This document shows positions 48,514 to 58,238 of a stretch of DNA of 64,000 nucleotides, one piece after another. The translations under genes and the position numbers were made by a program. The notes below the pieces were generated by a model that saw only the letters and a list, made by a program, of their open reading frames with translations, ran no database searches and was not told the origin of the DNA. The DNA is from Lindgomyces ingoldianus (lineage: Eukaryota > Ascomycota > Dothideomycetes > Pleosporales > Lindgomycetaceae): positions 620,001 through 684,000 of the forward strand of contig NW_022985175.1 of the NCBI RefSeq assembly GCF_010093535.1. Direction: 5' to 3'. Position 1 is the first letter of the stretch; each line of letters opens with the position of its first letter.

Positions 48514-49108
48514 TGTTACAGTCTACAGTTAGACTAGCGTAACTCTACTAGCAGTGCTCCACAATCTAGCCAGGTTGGGGCAGGGCTCGCTTACAGACCA
48601 ACTAGAGGACGCGGGGGCAGCGCGGCTGCCTGCGATCACAGAAGAATGCGTTGTCTAGTAAAAAGGTAGGCCGCGTATTATTAGAAGCCTAAGGGAGCCT
48701 AGGGGAGTCCCTCTTAGCAGGCTCCTACTAGCTCCTACTAGCTCCCTTAGCATCCCTAACATATGTATATAGTTCCTACATTAAACAACCTTTAGAAGGT
48801 GTGTTTAATATTTAGTTTATTTTTTATATAGACTAAGTAGTATTTAGCTTTCTAAAGAGCTATAATACTATTTATATATCTTACACTATATATACCTCTA
48901 ATTCTGTCTAACAGGACTGTTTAACCCTAGCCTTCTTACTGCTGCACATAGGGTAAACTATAATCTAGTCACTTAACAAACTCTCTATTAAGCCTAATAG
49001 CCTGTACGTAGGACTGTACACCCTACCGGATTAGCCCCTCCTTTCCGTCCTACCTCCCCTAGGAATATCATAAGACCTGAGTGCTTCCGCGAAGCAAGGA
49101 TTGTAACA
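48514..49108 (+). repeat. 3' LTR of B1
   Basis: 595 bp, paired with 25882-26476 by shared variants (GGACGCGGGGGC in place of the GGGACCAGAGG type of B2). Confidence 0.85.
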
Positions 49109-49111
49109 TAG

Positions 49112-49422
49112 TGTAACAATTTTCATTTTATTTTAGGTTGCTTAAAACCTATCTAAAGAGTCTCTATATTAGCTCTAACTCTAGCTTAACTCTAACTTAA
49201 CCTAGCTCTAACTCTACTCTACTCTCTACTGTTACTTCTATTTTTTTATGTATTTAGTTATATTTTGCTTCTATAGCTAGCTTAGTAGTTTTCTAATATC
49301 CTTTTGTACAAGGCCTATAGGTGTTAATGGCATTCCCAGGTTTAGAGTCCCCACGCACTCCCATATGCCTCTGAGTGGATTCCCACCGCATTCGGACCCA
49401 TTGTCTTGCCTGCGCTGTTACA
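49112..49422 (+). repeat. 3' LTR of the gag-only family-A copy split by B1
   Basis: 311 bp, TGTAACAATTTTC...GCTGTTACA. Its first two bases are shared with the B1 target duplication; the matching polypurine tract is at 25865-25879. Its end abuts a truncated family-B LTR. Confidence 0.8.
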
Positions 49423-49845
49423 AGTATAGTAGCTAGGTTAAACAGTCTTATTAGACAGAATTAAAGGTACATATGTTATAAGATATATAAATAGTATTAT
49501 AGCTTTTTAGAAAGCTAGAATGCTACTTAGTTTATGTAAAAAATAAACTAAATATTAAACACACTTTTTAAAAGTTATTTAAGGTCTAAACTATATACAT
49601 GTTTAAAGGTGCTAAAAATAAGCTAAATAAGTTTAGTAAGTTTATAGTAGTAAACTTACTAAGCTTACTAAGCTTATTTAACTTGTAGCCTATCTTCTTA
49701 TTAGATAGTGCATTCTTCTATAACTGTAGGCAGCTGTGCTGCTTCCGCTCCTTCCAATTAGTCTATAAGCAGGCCCTGCCCCAACCTAGCTAGATTGTGA
49801 AGCACCACCGGTGGGGTTACGTTGGTCCAACTATAGACTGTAACA
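49423..49845 (-). repeat. Truncated family-B LTR, inverted
   Basis: The reverse complement matches the first roughly 420 bp of the 595-bp family-B LTR (ends GACTGTAACA at 49845). The LTR 3' part is missing where it meets 49422. It is a more diverged subfamily than B1/B2. Confidence 0.75.
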
Positions 49846-49891
49846 CTACTATTTAAATTTAGGTAAAAGAAAACTTATTAGATTCTATCTC

Positions 49892-50201
49892 TGTAACAGC
49901 GCAGGCAAGACAATGGGTCCGAATGCGGTGGGAGTCTACTTAGAGACATATGGGAGTGTGTGGGGACTCTAAACCTGGGAATGCTATTAACACCTATAGG
50001 CCTTGTACAAAAGGATATTAGAAAACTACTAAGCTAGCTACAGGGTAAGGTGCAACTAAATACATAAGGGAATAGGGGTAACAGCAGGGGGTAGGGCAGA
50101 GTTGGGGCCAGGTTGAGTCAGGGTTGAGCCAGGGTCGGAGCCAATACAGGGACCCTTCGGATGGGTTCTGGGCGACCTAAGATGGAATGAGAATTATTAC
50201 A
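49892..50201 (-). mobile_element. Solo LTR of family A, minus strand
   Basis: 310 bp with TGTAAC...TTACA ends and a perfect 5-bp duplication atctc (49887-49891 and 50202-50206). Only lightly RIP-mutated. Confidence 0.85.
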
Positions 50202-50512
50202 ATCTCTATATTAAGTTTTCTCTAGCTAATTAATGTAGCTTTTAAAATGTAAAAGCATACTTTAATTTTTAGTTTATGCTAGTATTTAGCTAATTCTAGT
50301 AGTTTTTTTACACTTTACTGTTATTACTATTACTACTTTCTTTAATATTTCTACTTTTACTATTACTAGCTTTATTATTACTATTACTTTTAGTAGTATT
50401 TTTTTATTTATATTATTATTATTATTTTGTAGTTCTTTATTACTTAGACTAAACTATAATAAGTAACTATTACTTAAATAGTTATTATTATTTACTACTT
50501 AGTTATTATAGA
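50202..50512. other. RIP-mutated DNA, no identified element
   Basis: AT-rich filler with TATTATTAT-type simple stretches near 50330-50430. No terminal repeats or coding trace recognised. Confidence 0.4.
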
Positions 50513-50514
50513 TA

Positions 50515-51936
50515 ACGTACTTTACAGGCGAGTTGCTTACACACCTAAGTTGCTTACTTTTACTAAAACCTTACTAAACTACTTTTTCTACACTAATGCG
50601 TTTCTAATAACACTACTTAAATATGCTAAAAAATGTTAGATATAGCTTACACTTTAAGCTTTTAAATAAAACATAAAACTTTTAAAGAAATGTGCTATAG
50701 CTATATATAAAGTCTTTTAAAAAAAATAATAAATAACTACAGCACTAAATAACTTTTATAAGCTAATTTTACAGCTAACTTATAAAAGCTAACTAATAAA
50801 AAAAAGTAGGTAATTATTAAAACTATACTTAAGCTATATACATAAAGATTTTCCTTTTAAATAGTATTTATAGCTAATATAGCTAATTCTTTGCGCGCTA
50901 AGTATAATCTAGGCTATGTTAGCATTAACTAGCTTAGTACATTTAAAAAGTGTTATCTAAACTTTAAAGTAACATTTACATGTAGTATAACTATAAGAGA
51001 GCTTTTTATAAAAGTTCTAGAGTAATTTAAAGTAAGTTTAGCCTTATAAAAAATATTAAAGCTAAGTATAGCATTTAGAATAATAATAAGTATAACTTTA
51101 GCAAAACAGGCTTTATTATAGGCTAAATATGTATTAACTATACTTACACTTAAAACTTTACTTTAAGCTTTAAATAACACTTTATAAATATACTAGGTGT
51201 AACGATTCTCATGAATCGTTCCATCTCGGGTCGCCCGGAACCTATCCGAAGGGTCTCTGTATCGGCTCCGACCCTGGCTCGACCCTGACTCGACCTGGCC
51301 CCGACTCTGCCCTGCCCCCTGCTGTTACCCCTATTCCCTTATGTATTTAGTCGCACCTCGCCCCGTAGCTAGCTCGGTAGTTTTCTGATATCCTACGTAC
51401 AAGGCCTATAGGTGTCATTGGTATTCCCAGGTCTCTGAGTCCCCACGCACTCCCATATGCCTCTGAGTGGATTCATACCGCATTCGGACCCATTGTCTTG
51501 CCTGCGCCGTTACATTAGGCTAGTTTATGCTAATATAGCCTAGATTATACTTAGCGCGCAAAGAATTAGCTATATTAACTATAAATGCTATTTAAGAGGG
51601 AAATCCTTACGCATATAGCTTAAGTATAGTCTTAATAATTACTTACTTCTTCTTATTACTTAGCTTTTATAAGTTAGCTGTAAAATTAGCTTATAAAAGT
51701 TATCTAGCGCTATAGTTATTTATTCTTTATTTAAAGAACTTTATACATAGCTACAGCATGTTTTTTTAAGAGTTTTATGTTTTATTTAAAAGCTTAGAGC
51801 ATAAGCTATATCTAATATTCTTTTAGTATGTCTAAGTAGTGTTGTTAGAAATGCATTAGTGTAGGAAAAGTAGTTTAGTAGGGTCTTAGTAAAAGTAAGC
51901 AACTTAGGTGTGTAAGCAATTGCCTGTAAAGTACGT
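50515..51936. mobile_element. Snap-back pogo/Fot1-like element split by a solo LTR
   Basis: Ends are ACGTACTTTACAGGCGAGTT and its inverse, flanked by TA on each side (50513-50514, 51937-51938), as for Tc1/mariner-pogo elements. The left arm is 683 bp and the right arm 422 bp; the right arm is an inverted copy of the left arm from the terminus to about 50940. Both arms carry the start of a decayed transposase gene related to 53262-54393 (GCTAATATAGCTAATTC block, then the AATCTAGGCTA block). An intact family-A LTR sits between the arms. Confidence 0.75.
51198..51514 (+). mobile_element. Intact solo LTR of family A (317 bp)
   Basis: The best-preserved family-A LTR in the window: TGTAACGATTCTC...GCGCCGTTACA, GC-rich and without RIP. 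Flanked by ctagg (51193-51197) and ttagg (51515-51519), a 5-bp duplication with one C-to-T difference. Confidence 0.85.
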
Positions 51937-52111
51937 TAGTATTTATATTTATTTTATTAAAATTAGCTATTAAAGTTACTAGTTTTAAAAGTTTTTTACT
52001 AGTGAACCTAGTACACGTAGATTAGAGCGCTTAAAAATATTAGCATCTAGAACAATTCTATAGTATATAGCTAAATTATTATTAGAAGTTAGTAGTTACT
52101 TTACTAGACTT

Positions 52112-52422
52112 TGTAACAGCGCAGGCAAGACAATGGGTCCGAATGCGGTGGGAATCCACTTAGAGGCATATGGGAGTGCGTGGGGACTCTGAACCTAGGA
52201 ATGCTATTAACACCTATAGGCCTTGTATAAAAGGATATTAGAAAACTACTAAGCTAGCTATAGAGGTAAAGTGCAACTAAATATATATAAAAATAGAAGT
52301 AATAGCAGAGAGTAGAGTAGAGTTAGGGCTAGGTTAAGTTAGGGTTAAGCTAGAGTTAGAGCTAATATAGAGACCCTTTAGATAGGTTCTAGGCAACCTA
52401 AAATAGAATAAAAATCATTACA
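52112..52422 (-). repeat. 3' LTR of gag-only element
   Basis: 311 bp, complement of a family-A LTR; preceded by the gactt duplication. Confidence 0.85.
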
Positions 52423-53261
52423 CTACTTCTCTCTTTATAAACTAATAGTTTTTATTAGTAGTAATAATATTACTGTTACTTTTTTTATTTTTAAACTAAA
52501 CTAGGTCTAATTTAGCTAAGTGTTCTTACTCTAAGTATTTCTTTGCACTGCTAGCAGTTTCCTCTACACTAAACACTATGCGTGCGCGCCTATTCTAATA
52601 GTAATTTGTATAGATGTCTAGCCTATAAAAAATTAAAGCTTACTATTATTCTTTACTATCTATATAGTTATTAATTTTAGGTGTGCGTTTAGTAAAGTAG
52701 TATTAGGCATTATTAATAGTGCCTAAAAGGTCTTTTACTATTAAAGTAGCAGAGATAATTTAAGGCATTATTAAAGGTAATTTAGTAGTTACTTAGTAGT
52801 GTTTTAGTAAATTAGCTGCTTAAGCTATGCTTATAATTAAGCATAAATATACTACTAAAAGTTAACTTTAAATTAGGTAGGTCTAGCTTTAGGTCCTACA
52901 GACGCAGGTTTAGCTATTAATAAGGTAGTAGTTAGTAGTTAGAGGTTAAAAGTTAAATATTAGTAGTTATCTCTAATTTTAATAAGTTATTAGTAGTCTT
53001 TAAGTTTCTACTTTAGTGTATTTTTTATAACTTTTTTAAAAGTAATTTTAATTATATAAAAATAAAAAGTTTTAAACTTAAAAGCTTTAGTTAACTAAAA
53101 GTTAATAAAATCTAGTCTATAAACTAAATAGTTTAATATAATAGTATGTAAGTATTATAACCTAAACTAAATTAGACATGTCTTAGGCTTAGACATAGTT
53201 AAATAAATAATTAGTGTAATATTATATAAAGCTATTACTAGCAAAAGTAAGTTTTCTAATA

Positions 53262-54393
53262 ACGTACCTAACAGGTTAGCCGGCCACACAGGTTGGCCGG
53301 CCACTTTTGCTAAGCCCCTACTAAACTCTACCTATCTACATAATGCCTTAACAACAACACTAGATTAATTTTTCTAAAAAATGTTAAATATAGCTTACTT
53401 TTTAAGCTCTTAAATAAGACTTAAAACTTTTTTTATAACACGCTGCAGCTATCTATAATGTCTTTTACATAACACTAAGCAATTAACGCGCTAGACAGCC
53501 TTTATAAGCAGAATGCTAGCCTAAATTAAAGAATTTAACTAAGCTTAAAAAAAAGTAGTTGTTAAGTACATACTTAAGCTTATTACACATAGATTTTTCT
53601 TTAAGCTTATAGCTATAGCTAATATAGCTAATTCCTTACCTGTAGAGCGTAATCTAGGCTAGGTTAGCTTAAACTAGCCTAGTATGTAGGTTAAGCACTG
53701 CCCTAAGTTTATAATAAAGTTTAATTATAAGTATAATTATAAAAAAGCACTTTATAAGAATTTAAAGGTTATCTAAAGCTAGTTTTACCTAGTAGCTAAC
53801 ATAAAAGCTAAGTATAGTATCTAAGATAAAAATAAGTATAACTTTAATAAGTTAAGCTTTATAATAAGCTAGATATTAACTAGAGCAGTTATTATAGCTT
53901 TAAAAAGATAAAAACAGCTAAAGGTAATATAGTAAAGTAATAAAAAGTAAATAATAGTTATCTAAAGCATTAACATAATAAGGTAAGCTATAAAATTATA
54001 AAGCTTTAAGCAGCAAATAAAGCTGCTATATAACATAAATTATATAAAAAAAAAGTAGATTTAAGTTAAAAAAACTTTAATAGTTAAAGATAAAGCTTAT
54101 CTAACTACTTTAAAGAAGTTTAGAGTGTGTAGTAATAGAAAGAAGCTAAAGACGTAAGTATGCGCTAAAAAAAGTAAGCTAAGTTAAAGGTAATATAAGT
54201 AGTGTAATTAGACTAGGCATAACTTACATACATGTAAGTAAGTAGTAGAAGTAGACTTTAAATAATATCTTATATTATATTACTTTATACAGGGCTAAAG
54301 TGGGCTGTTTTGCGAGAGAATAGGGTGGTTTTAGTAGGGGCTTGGCAAAAGTGGCCGGCCAACCTGTGTGGCCGGCCAACCCGTTAGGTACGT
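53262..54393. mobile_element. pogo/Fot1-like DNA transposon, truncated (1132 bp)
   Basis: Inverted termini of about 60 bp, starting ACGTACCTAAC and containing two GGCCGGCCA words per end, flanked by TA (53260-53261 and 54394-54395). It inserted in the leader next to the 5' LTR of the gag-only element, at a TTATA|TTAG site that is still uninterrupted in element A. Inside, the frame near 53610-53700 reads ANMANS, then NLG-VSLN, then VKHCP, resembling a CENP-B/Tc5-type helix-turn-helix (VGxxWxxxFxxRHPEL). It is shorter than autonomous Fot1 elements (about 1.9 kb) and decayed, so it is non-autonomous. Confidence 0.75.
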
Positions 54394-54398
54394 TATAA

Positions 54399-54709
54399 TG
54401 TAACAGCGTAGGCAAGACAATAGGTCTAAATGTAGTAGAAATCTACTTAGAGGCATATAGAAGTGCGTAGGGACTCTAAACCTAGGAATGCTATTAACAC
54501 TTATAGGCCTTATGCAAAAAAATATTAGAAAACTACTAAGCTAGCTATAAAGGTAAAGTGTAACTAAATACATAAGAGAATAAGAGTAACAGTAGGAGGC
54601 AGGGCAAAGTTAGGGCTAGGTTAAGTTAGGGTCAAGCCAGGGTCGGAGCCGATACAGGGACCCTTTGGATGGGTTCTAGGCGACCTGAAATGGAACAAGA
54701 ATTGTTACA
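54399..54709 (-). repeat. 5' LTR of gag-only element
   Basis: 311 bp; the half next to the gactt duplication is GC-rich and little mutated, the other half is strongly RIP-shifted. Confidence 0.85.
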
Positions 54710-54929
54710 GACTTAGCTTTTTTAGTTTTCTTACTATTAAAATTGCTAAGGCTTAGGCAGAGAGTGTTAAGCCTGTTTGCTGTTTAATGTTAGTTATATT
54801 TTATTATCTACTAGCATTAGACTAGTTATATACACTTACTTTTACTTATTATTAACATAAAGCCCTTTGTTAAAGTTTTATAGTAAAGTAAAGAAGTAAG
54901 AGAGGCAATTAGTAGACGTATATTAGATG

Positions 54930-55734
54930 CTGGCCTGTGCGCTAAGCGAGACGCCTGATTATGTCATCCAAGCTTCCGAAAAGGAAGGCTAATACCTGCT
55001 CGTTATCATCAAGCACTGGTACGGATTCCCGTAGTCTTTCAACAAACTGATTACACGTTAGATACTATTGATACCCTTAAACTTCATTAGGAGACACCTT
55101 TTCGTCGAATAGTAATTCCTTCAAAGTTGAATCCTTAAGGTCTGACTTGACAGCCTCGCTAACTTCGGCGCCCATTTGGTGAAGTGAGGTGGTGGTTGAG
55201 TGGTGGAGATTTGGCGCCGAAATTGCCGAGACCTGATCTCCAAAACATACCATCTACGCTAGGCTCAAACTGATCATGGAAAGGAAGGTGTTCCGCTCGC
55301 TCATCGTATCGGGTTTAGCGTGTTAATGCCTTTTACAAGACCACTTCGCTAATTCCTCGGGCAGGGCAGCGACGCCAATGCAGCAATCCCTGTACGATCC
55401 ACATCTCCTCACCCTATTGCAACTTCGACAATGCATTTCCCATCCAAAGCGCTACTATTCGGAGCACACTGTTGCTTTGATTTCCTGCAATAAATCTGCA
55501 ATTGGAGTGCGCCTATCGCTACGACAAATCACGCCATATGGTAGGATCAAGCAAAATTTAGTATGCTGGGCTTGCAGCGATGCGAGATGGGTCCTATAGC
55601 TATGGGCTCCACCACGTCGTCAACACCCCCTCTTCAGCTGCTGTCCGCGCCCCCTTACAGCAGACTCTATGATTCGATCTTCACGAGGGAAGCTAGCACA
55701 TAACCCACTACTTAACTCAACTGAGCTTTCCAGG
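54930..55734. other. Intergenic, normal composition
   Basis: No gene supported. A frame of 73 codons at 55378-55599 has no recognisable feature. GC content jumps back to normal here, marking the edge of the RIP block. Confidence 0.4.
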
Positions 55735-55990
55735 CCCAGAAGAACAATATCCAATATGCATAATCTGCCCTCTCCGGGATTATCTCAACCTGCAGACGAA
55801 CGCCAGAGACTTGGTGCAGTCTAGAGTCCGTTTCTCAACTGAGCACGAGTAGACATAGCCGCAGTGTGTGGAGTTTAATTCGCTGTTACTTTCCCGGCCA
55901 CGTACACTAGGAGCTGGGGTGATATGCAATAAAGGAAGCTTGCCAGAGAGGCACACTGCCTTAGAATAGGTATAAAAGCTTATGTTCACG
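55735..55990 (+). repeat. Promoter-like repeat unit 1
   Basis: Shares collinear blocks with 56014-56340: CAATATGCATAA-CTGCCCT, GACGAAC-x-CAGAG-CTTGGT-CAGT, GTTACTTTCCCGGCCAC and GGGGTGATATG, ending in AGGTATAAAAGCT, a TATA-box-like site at 55971-55978. The units are diverged but clearly duplicated in tandem. Confidence 0.65.
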
Positions 55991-56013
55991 TCTCGATCGA
56001 GCTTTTAAGCGCA

Positions 56014-56340
56014 CCAGACAATATCAATATGCATAACCTGCCCTGTTCCTGACGAACATCAGAGGCTTGGTCCAGTTAAGAGACCGGAAGGCTCACGTCA
56101 ATATGGATCGCTCAGGGAGGGTTCCGTTGCTAGTGTGAAGAGGCTTGCAGACTGATCGACTGACTCTCAGCTTCTCAGCTTTGATTTGGACTGGGATTAT
56201 TGCGAACTGAACCGTTGGCAAACATCGCCGCAATGTAGGGAGCTTAATGCCCATGTTACTTTCCCGGCCACATTCAATGGGAGCGGGGGTGATATGTGAT
56301 GAAGCTTGCTAGGTATAAAGGCTCACGATTACCCCAAAGG
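56014..56340 (+). repeat. Promoter-like repeat unit 2
   Basis: Second copy of the module, ending in AGGTATAAAGGCTC (TATA-like at 56314-56320), about 170 bp upstream of the open frame of the DUF3716-like gene. An insertion of roughly 70 bp in the middle makes it longer than unit 1. Confidence 0.65.
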
Positions 56341-56492
56341 CTCAAGGGCACTTCGTTGGCAACTATCTGTTCTTGGTCACGTCGCTCCAAAGCATCACCT
56401 AATTAGCACAGTTGTCTGTACCTAGGCACGACGAAACTTTGACTTGCCATTATCCTCCGCGACGGGGAGCTACCCATAGGTGAGAACAAGTA

Positions 56493-58058
56493 GTGCCCCT
56501 TTCTGGACAGTATATTCACGTTCACACAGGGATCATATTGGTCGTCCCTCTACCTCTAAGCCGCTCGTCTACTTCTCGAGTCGAGCGTCCATCTGCTCCC
56601 CCTACTTCTCCTCGAGCTGGTCAACAGTCTCAGCGAGACGATCGTCAATCTCCACGAGGTCCTACTGCCACTCCACTACACCGGCGTCAGGCTTCGTCTG
56701 CCTTGGACGAGTCCAACAGGCACAATCCTCCAGGTGTCAGGACTCCGCCCCGATTGTCAAGTGCTACCATAGTAGCTGGTGCTGCGTCCGCCAGGCCTAC
56801 AGACTCCTCTGGCTCTCTTCGAGACTCCAGGTCCCAATCTGCAGAGGCTCCGCCAGCATTCCGGCCTGGCTCCTTGCAGCTGCCCCTGATCGAATCGTTG
56901 CTGCAGCATCCTCCGCCCCGAACTCTCCAGCCTCCTCCCGACCCTTTCATGAATCTGCCAAGTCTCGGTCCTTACAGATTCCTCTCGACTGCTCCGCCAC
57001 AACCTCTGGCCTACGATCTGCCAAGTGAGAACCTTTCGGCGCGGCCGATTCGCGACCCAGATATTCCAGCCAATATCCTCGCCCGGATTGGTAGCCGCCC
57101 CGGCCCTGACTACGAGCTCGGTTGGGTGAGGGCCAGTTCAAATCCGGCGGGCAGTTCTCCGCCTGCTGCTCGTCTCAGTGCGCTCAGCACCGGGCGTCGC
57201 TCTGGGAGGCGGAAGAGCGGCCAGGCGGAATCATCTACGAAGGCGAGGAAGAAGAAAACGTCTCGAAGTCCCTCTCCACCTCCGGCCAAGCCCTACCCTC
57301 ATCATCCTGAGGATCCGAGCTCCACTTACGATCCTAATGAGACCTATCCTCACTGCCGTAAGTATCTCCTTCCCCTTCCTTCAACCTGTATTAACACCTT
57401 CAATAGTCCGTCTCATCAAAGCCTACGGTCGGATTGAGCTGTCCCTGTGCCAGCGAGCGCAGCAATCTCTCGTTCGGCACAAGGGAGCAGACGACGAGAT
57501 TTGGAAGGCTGTCCCTGCTGCTGTCAAACCCTTCGCAACGGGCGACCAGAACGATCCTTTCTACATCATACAGGACTTCCAGGCTCGTGCCGATTCGAGC
57601 ACCGTCCAGTCTGTAAACTTCCCACTCAGGCGGCAGGATTACCAGTACTTGATTATGGTCGCGGGCGCCCAAGGAGCAGTTGAGGTACCTCGAGGAAAAG
57701 AATGTAAGAGGTGTCAGGGCGTCATAAAGCCCAAGTCGGGTGTGACAGAGGATTCTTGCCGCACCTTCCCATACGGCGAGATGGGTAGATACGCGGATCG
57801 ATCGTGCATCAATTGCGCAGACACCTGTACCAACTGTTGCTTGAGTATGCCTGTCCGACCTCTTTCCGAATTCCTAATGCTGATCCTTTTGTAGACCCGG
57901 AGCTCAAGGGTAAGACCCCGCCCCGATATGACCCGAAGAGGGATGCGGAGGCTCGGAAGAAGTTTTCTAGCGCTCGCGGTTATAACGACGACAATGACAT
58001 CGGTGGTAGCGGCAAGGACAACCAAGGTCCTCCACCTCCTGCTCCTACGGTCTCCTAG
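56493..58058 (+). CDS. DUF3716-like cysteine protein, 5' end uncertain
   Basis: Three exons can be joined: up to 57357, 57407-57844 and 57895-58058, with 49- and 50-nt GT-AG introns (donors GTAAGT and GTATGC). The first roughly 250 residues are Ser/Pro/Arg-rich and probably disordered, with basic runs (KARKKKTSRSPSPPP). The middle part (LIKAYGRIELSLCQRAQQSL on) is folded-looking, and the C-terminal part holds a Cys-rich motif, CKRCQG...DSCRTFP...RSCINCADTCTNCC, like the short zinc-binding-type module of DUF3716 proteins of filamentous fungi. Function unknown. No ATG opens the frame: it is open from 56484, the first in-frame ATG is 56949 (336 residues from there), and an upstream exon with an acceptor near 56529 is possible. 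The left boundary given is that of the open, coding-like stretch, not a proven start. Confidence 0.65.
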
Positions 58059-58238
58059 ACTTCGTGCGCTTCTTGGCGTGTTTCCTGGCGTTTTGGTATG
58101 GTTCTGGGTTTCTTTTCAAGACTTGATCGAGGTGCTTCTAGACATAGTGACTAGCGTAGGAAGGATTGATGTTGGCATACACGTCGCTTCTGGAGTCGTA
58201 ACTGGTAACTTATTGAGATATTGATCCCCGCGTTATGC
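58059..58238. other. Short convergent intergenic spacer
   Basis: 180 bp between the stop of the DUF3716-like gene and the stop of the HET remnant, which face each other. No further feature. Confidence 0.4.

Larger units (their letters stand above)
25882..49108 (+). mobile_element. Gypsy-type LTR retrotransposon B1 (split by nested elements)
   Basis: 595-bp LTRs at 25882-26476 and 48514-49108, with a perfect duplication tagtg at 25877-25881 and 49109-49113. Internal sequence is in two parts, 26477-30193 (gag, protease, reverse transcriptase) and 46120-48513 (RNase H, integrase, 3' region); the break holds LTR element E, which in turn holds B2. Comparison with B2 shows about 390 bp missing at the break. 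All frames are full of stops. It is more heavily RIP-mutated than B2, consistent with it being older. Confidence 0.85.
52112..54709 (-). mobile_element. gag-only, non-autonomous family-A retrotransposon
   Basis: Two 311-bp LTRs (52112-52422 as 3' LTR, 54399-54709 as 5' LTR) with a perfect duplication gactt (52107-52111 and 54710-54714). A pyrimidine strand after 52422 (CTACTTCTCTCTTTATAAAC) marks the polypurine tract of a minus-strand element. Once the nested DNA transposon is removed, the interior is only about 0.84 kb and matches the leader and gag part of element A (17934 to about 18830), joined directly to the 3' end. The reading frame is destroyed by RIP. Confidence 0.85.
17340..54930. 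other. RIP-mutated, AT-rich nested transposon block
   Basis: From about 17340 the composition changes abruptly to TA-rich DNA in which CpA and TpG are almost absent while CpT, CpC and CpG (for example GCGC) persist. That is the pattern left by RIP in Pezizomycotina. The only longer open frames are chance or decayed transposon pieces. Composition returns to normal at about 54930. The individual elements are given below. Confidence 0.9.

Noticed and set aside
53262..54393. Complete pogo transposase gene
   Set aside because: Only the helix-turn-helix region is faintly readable; the length is too short and stops are frequent.
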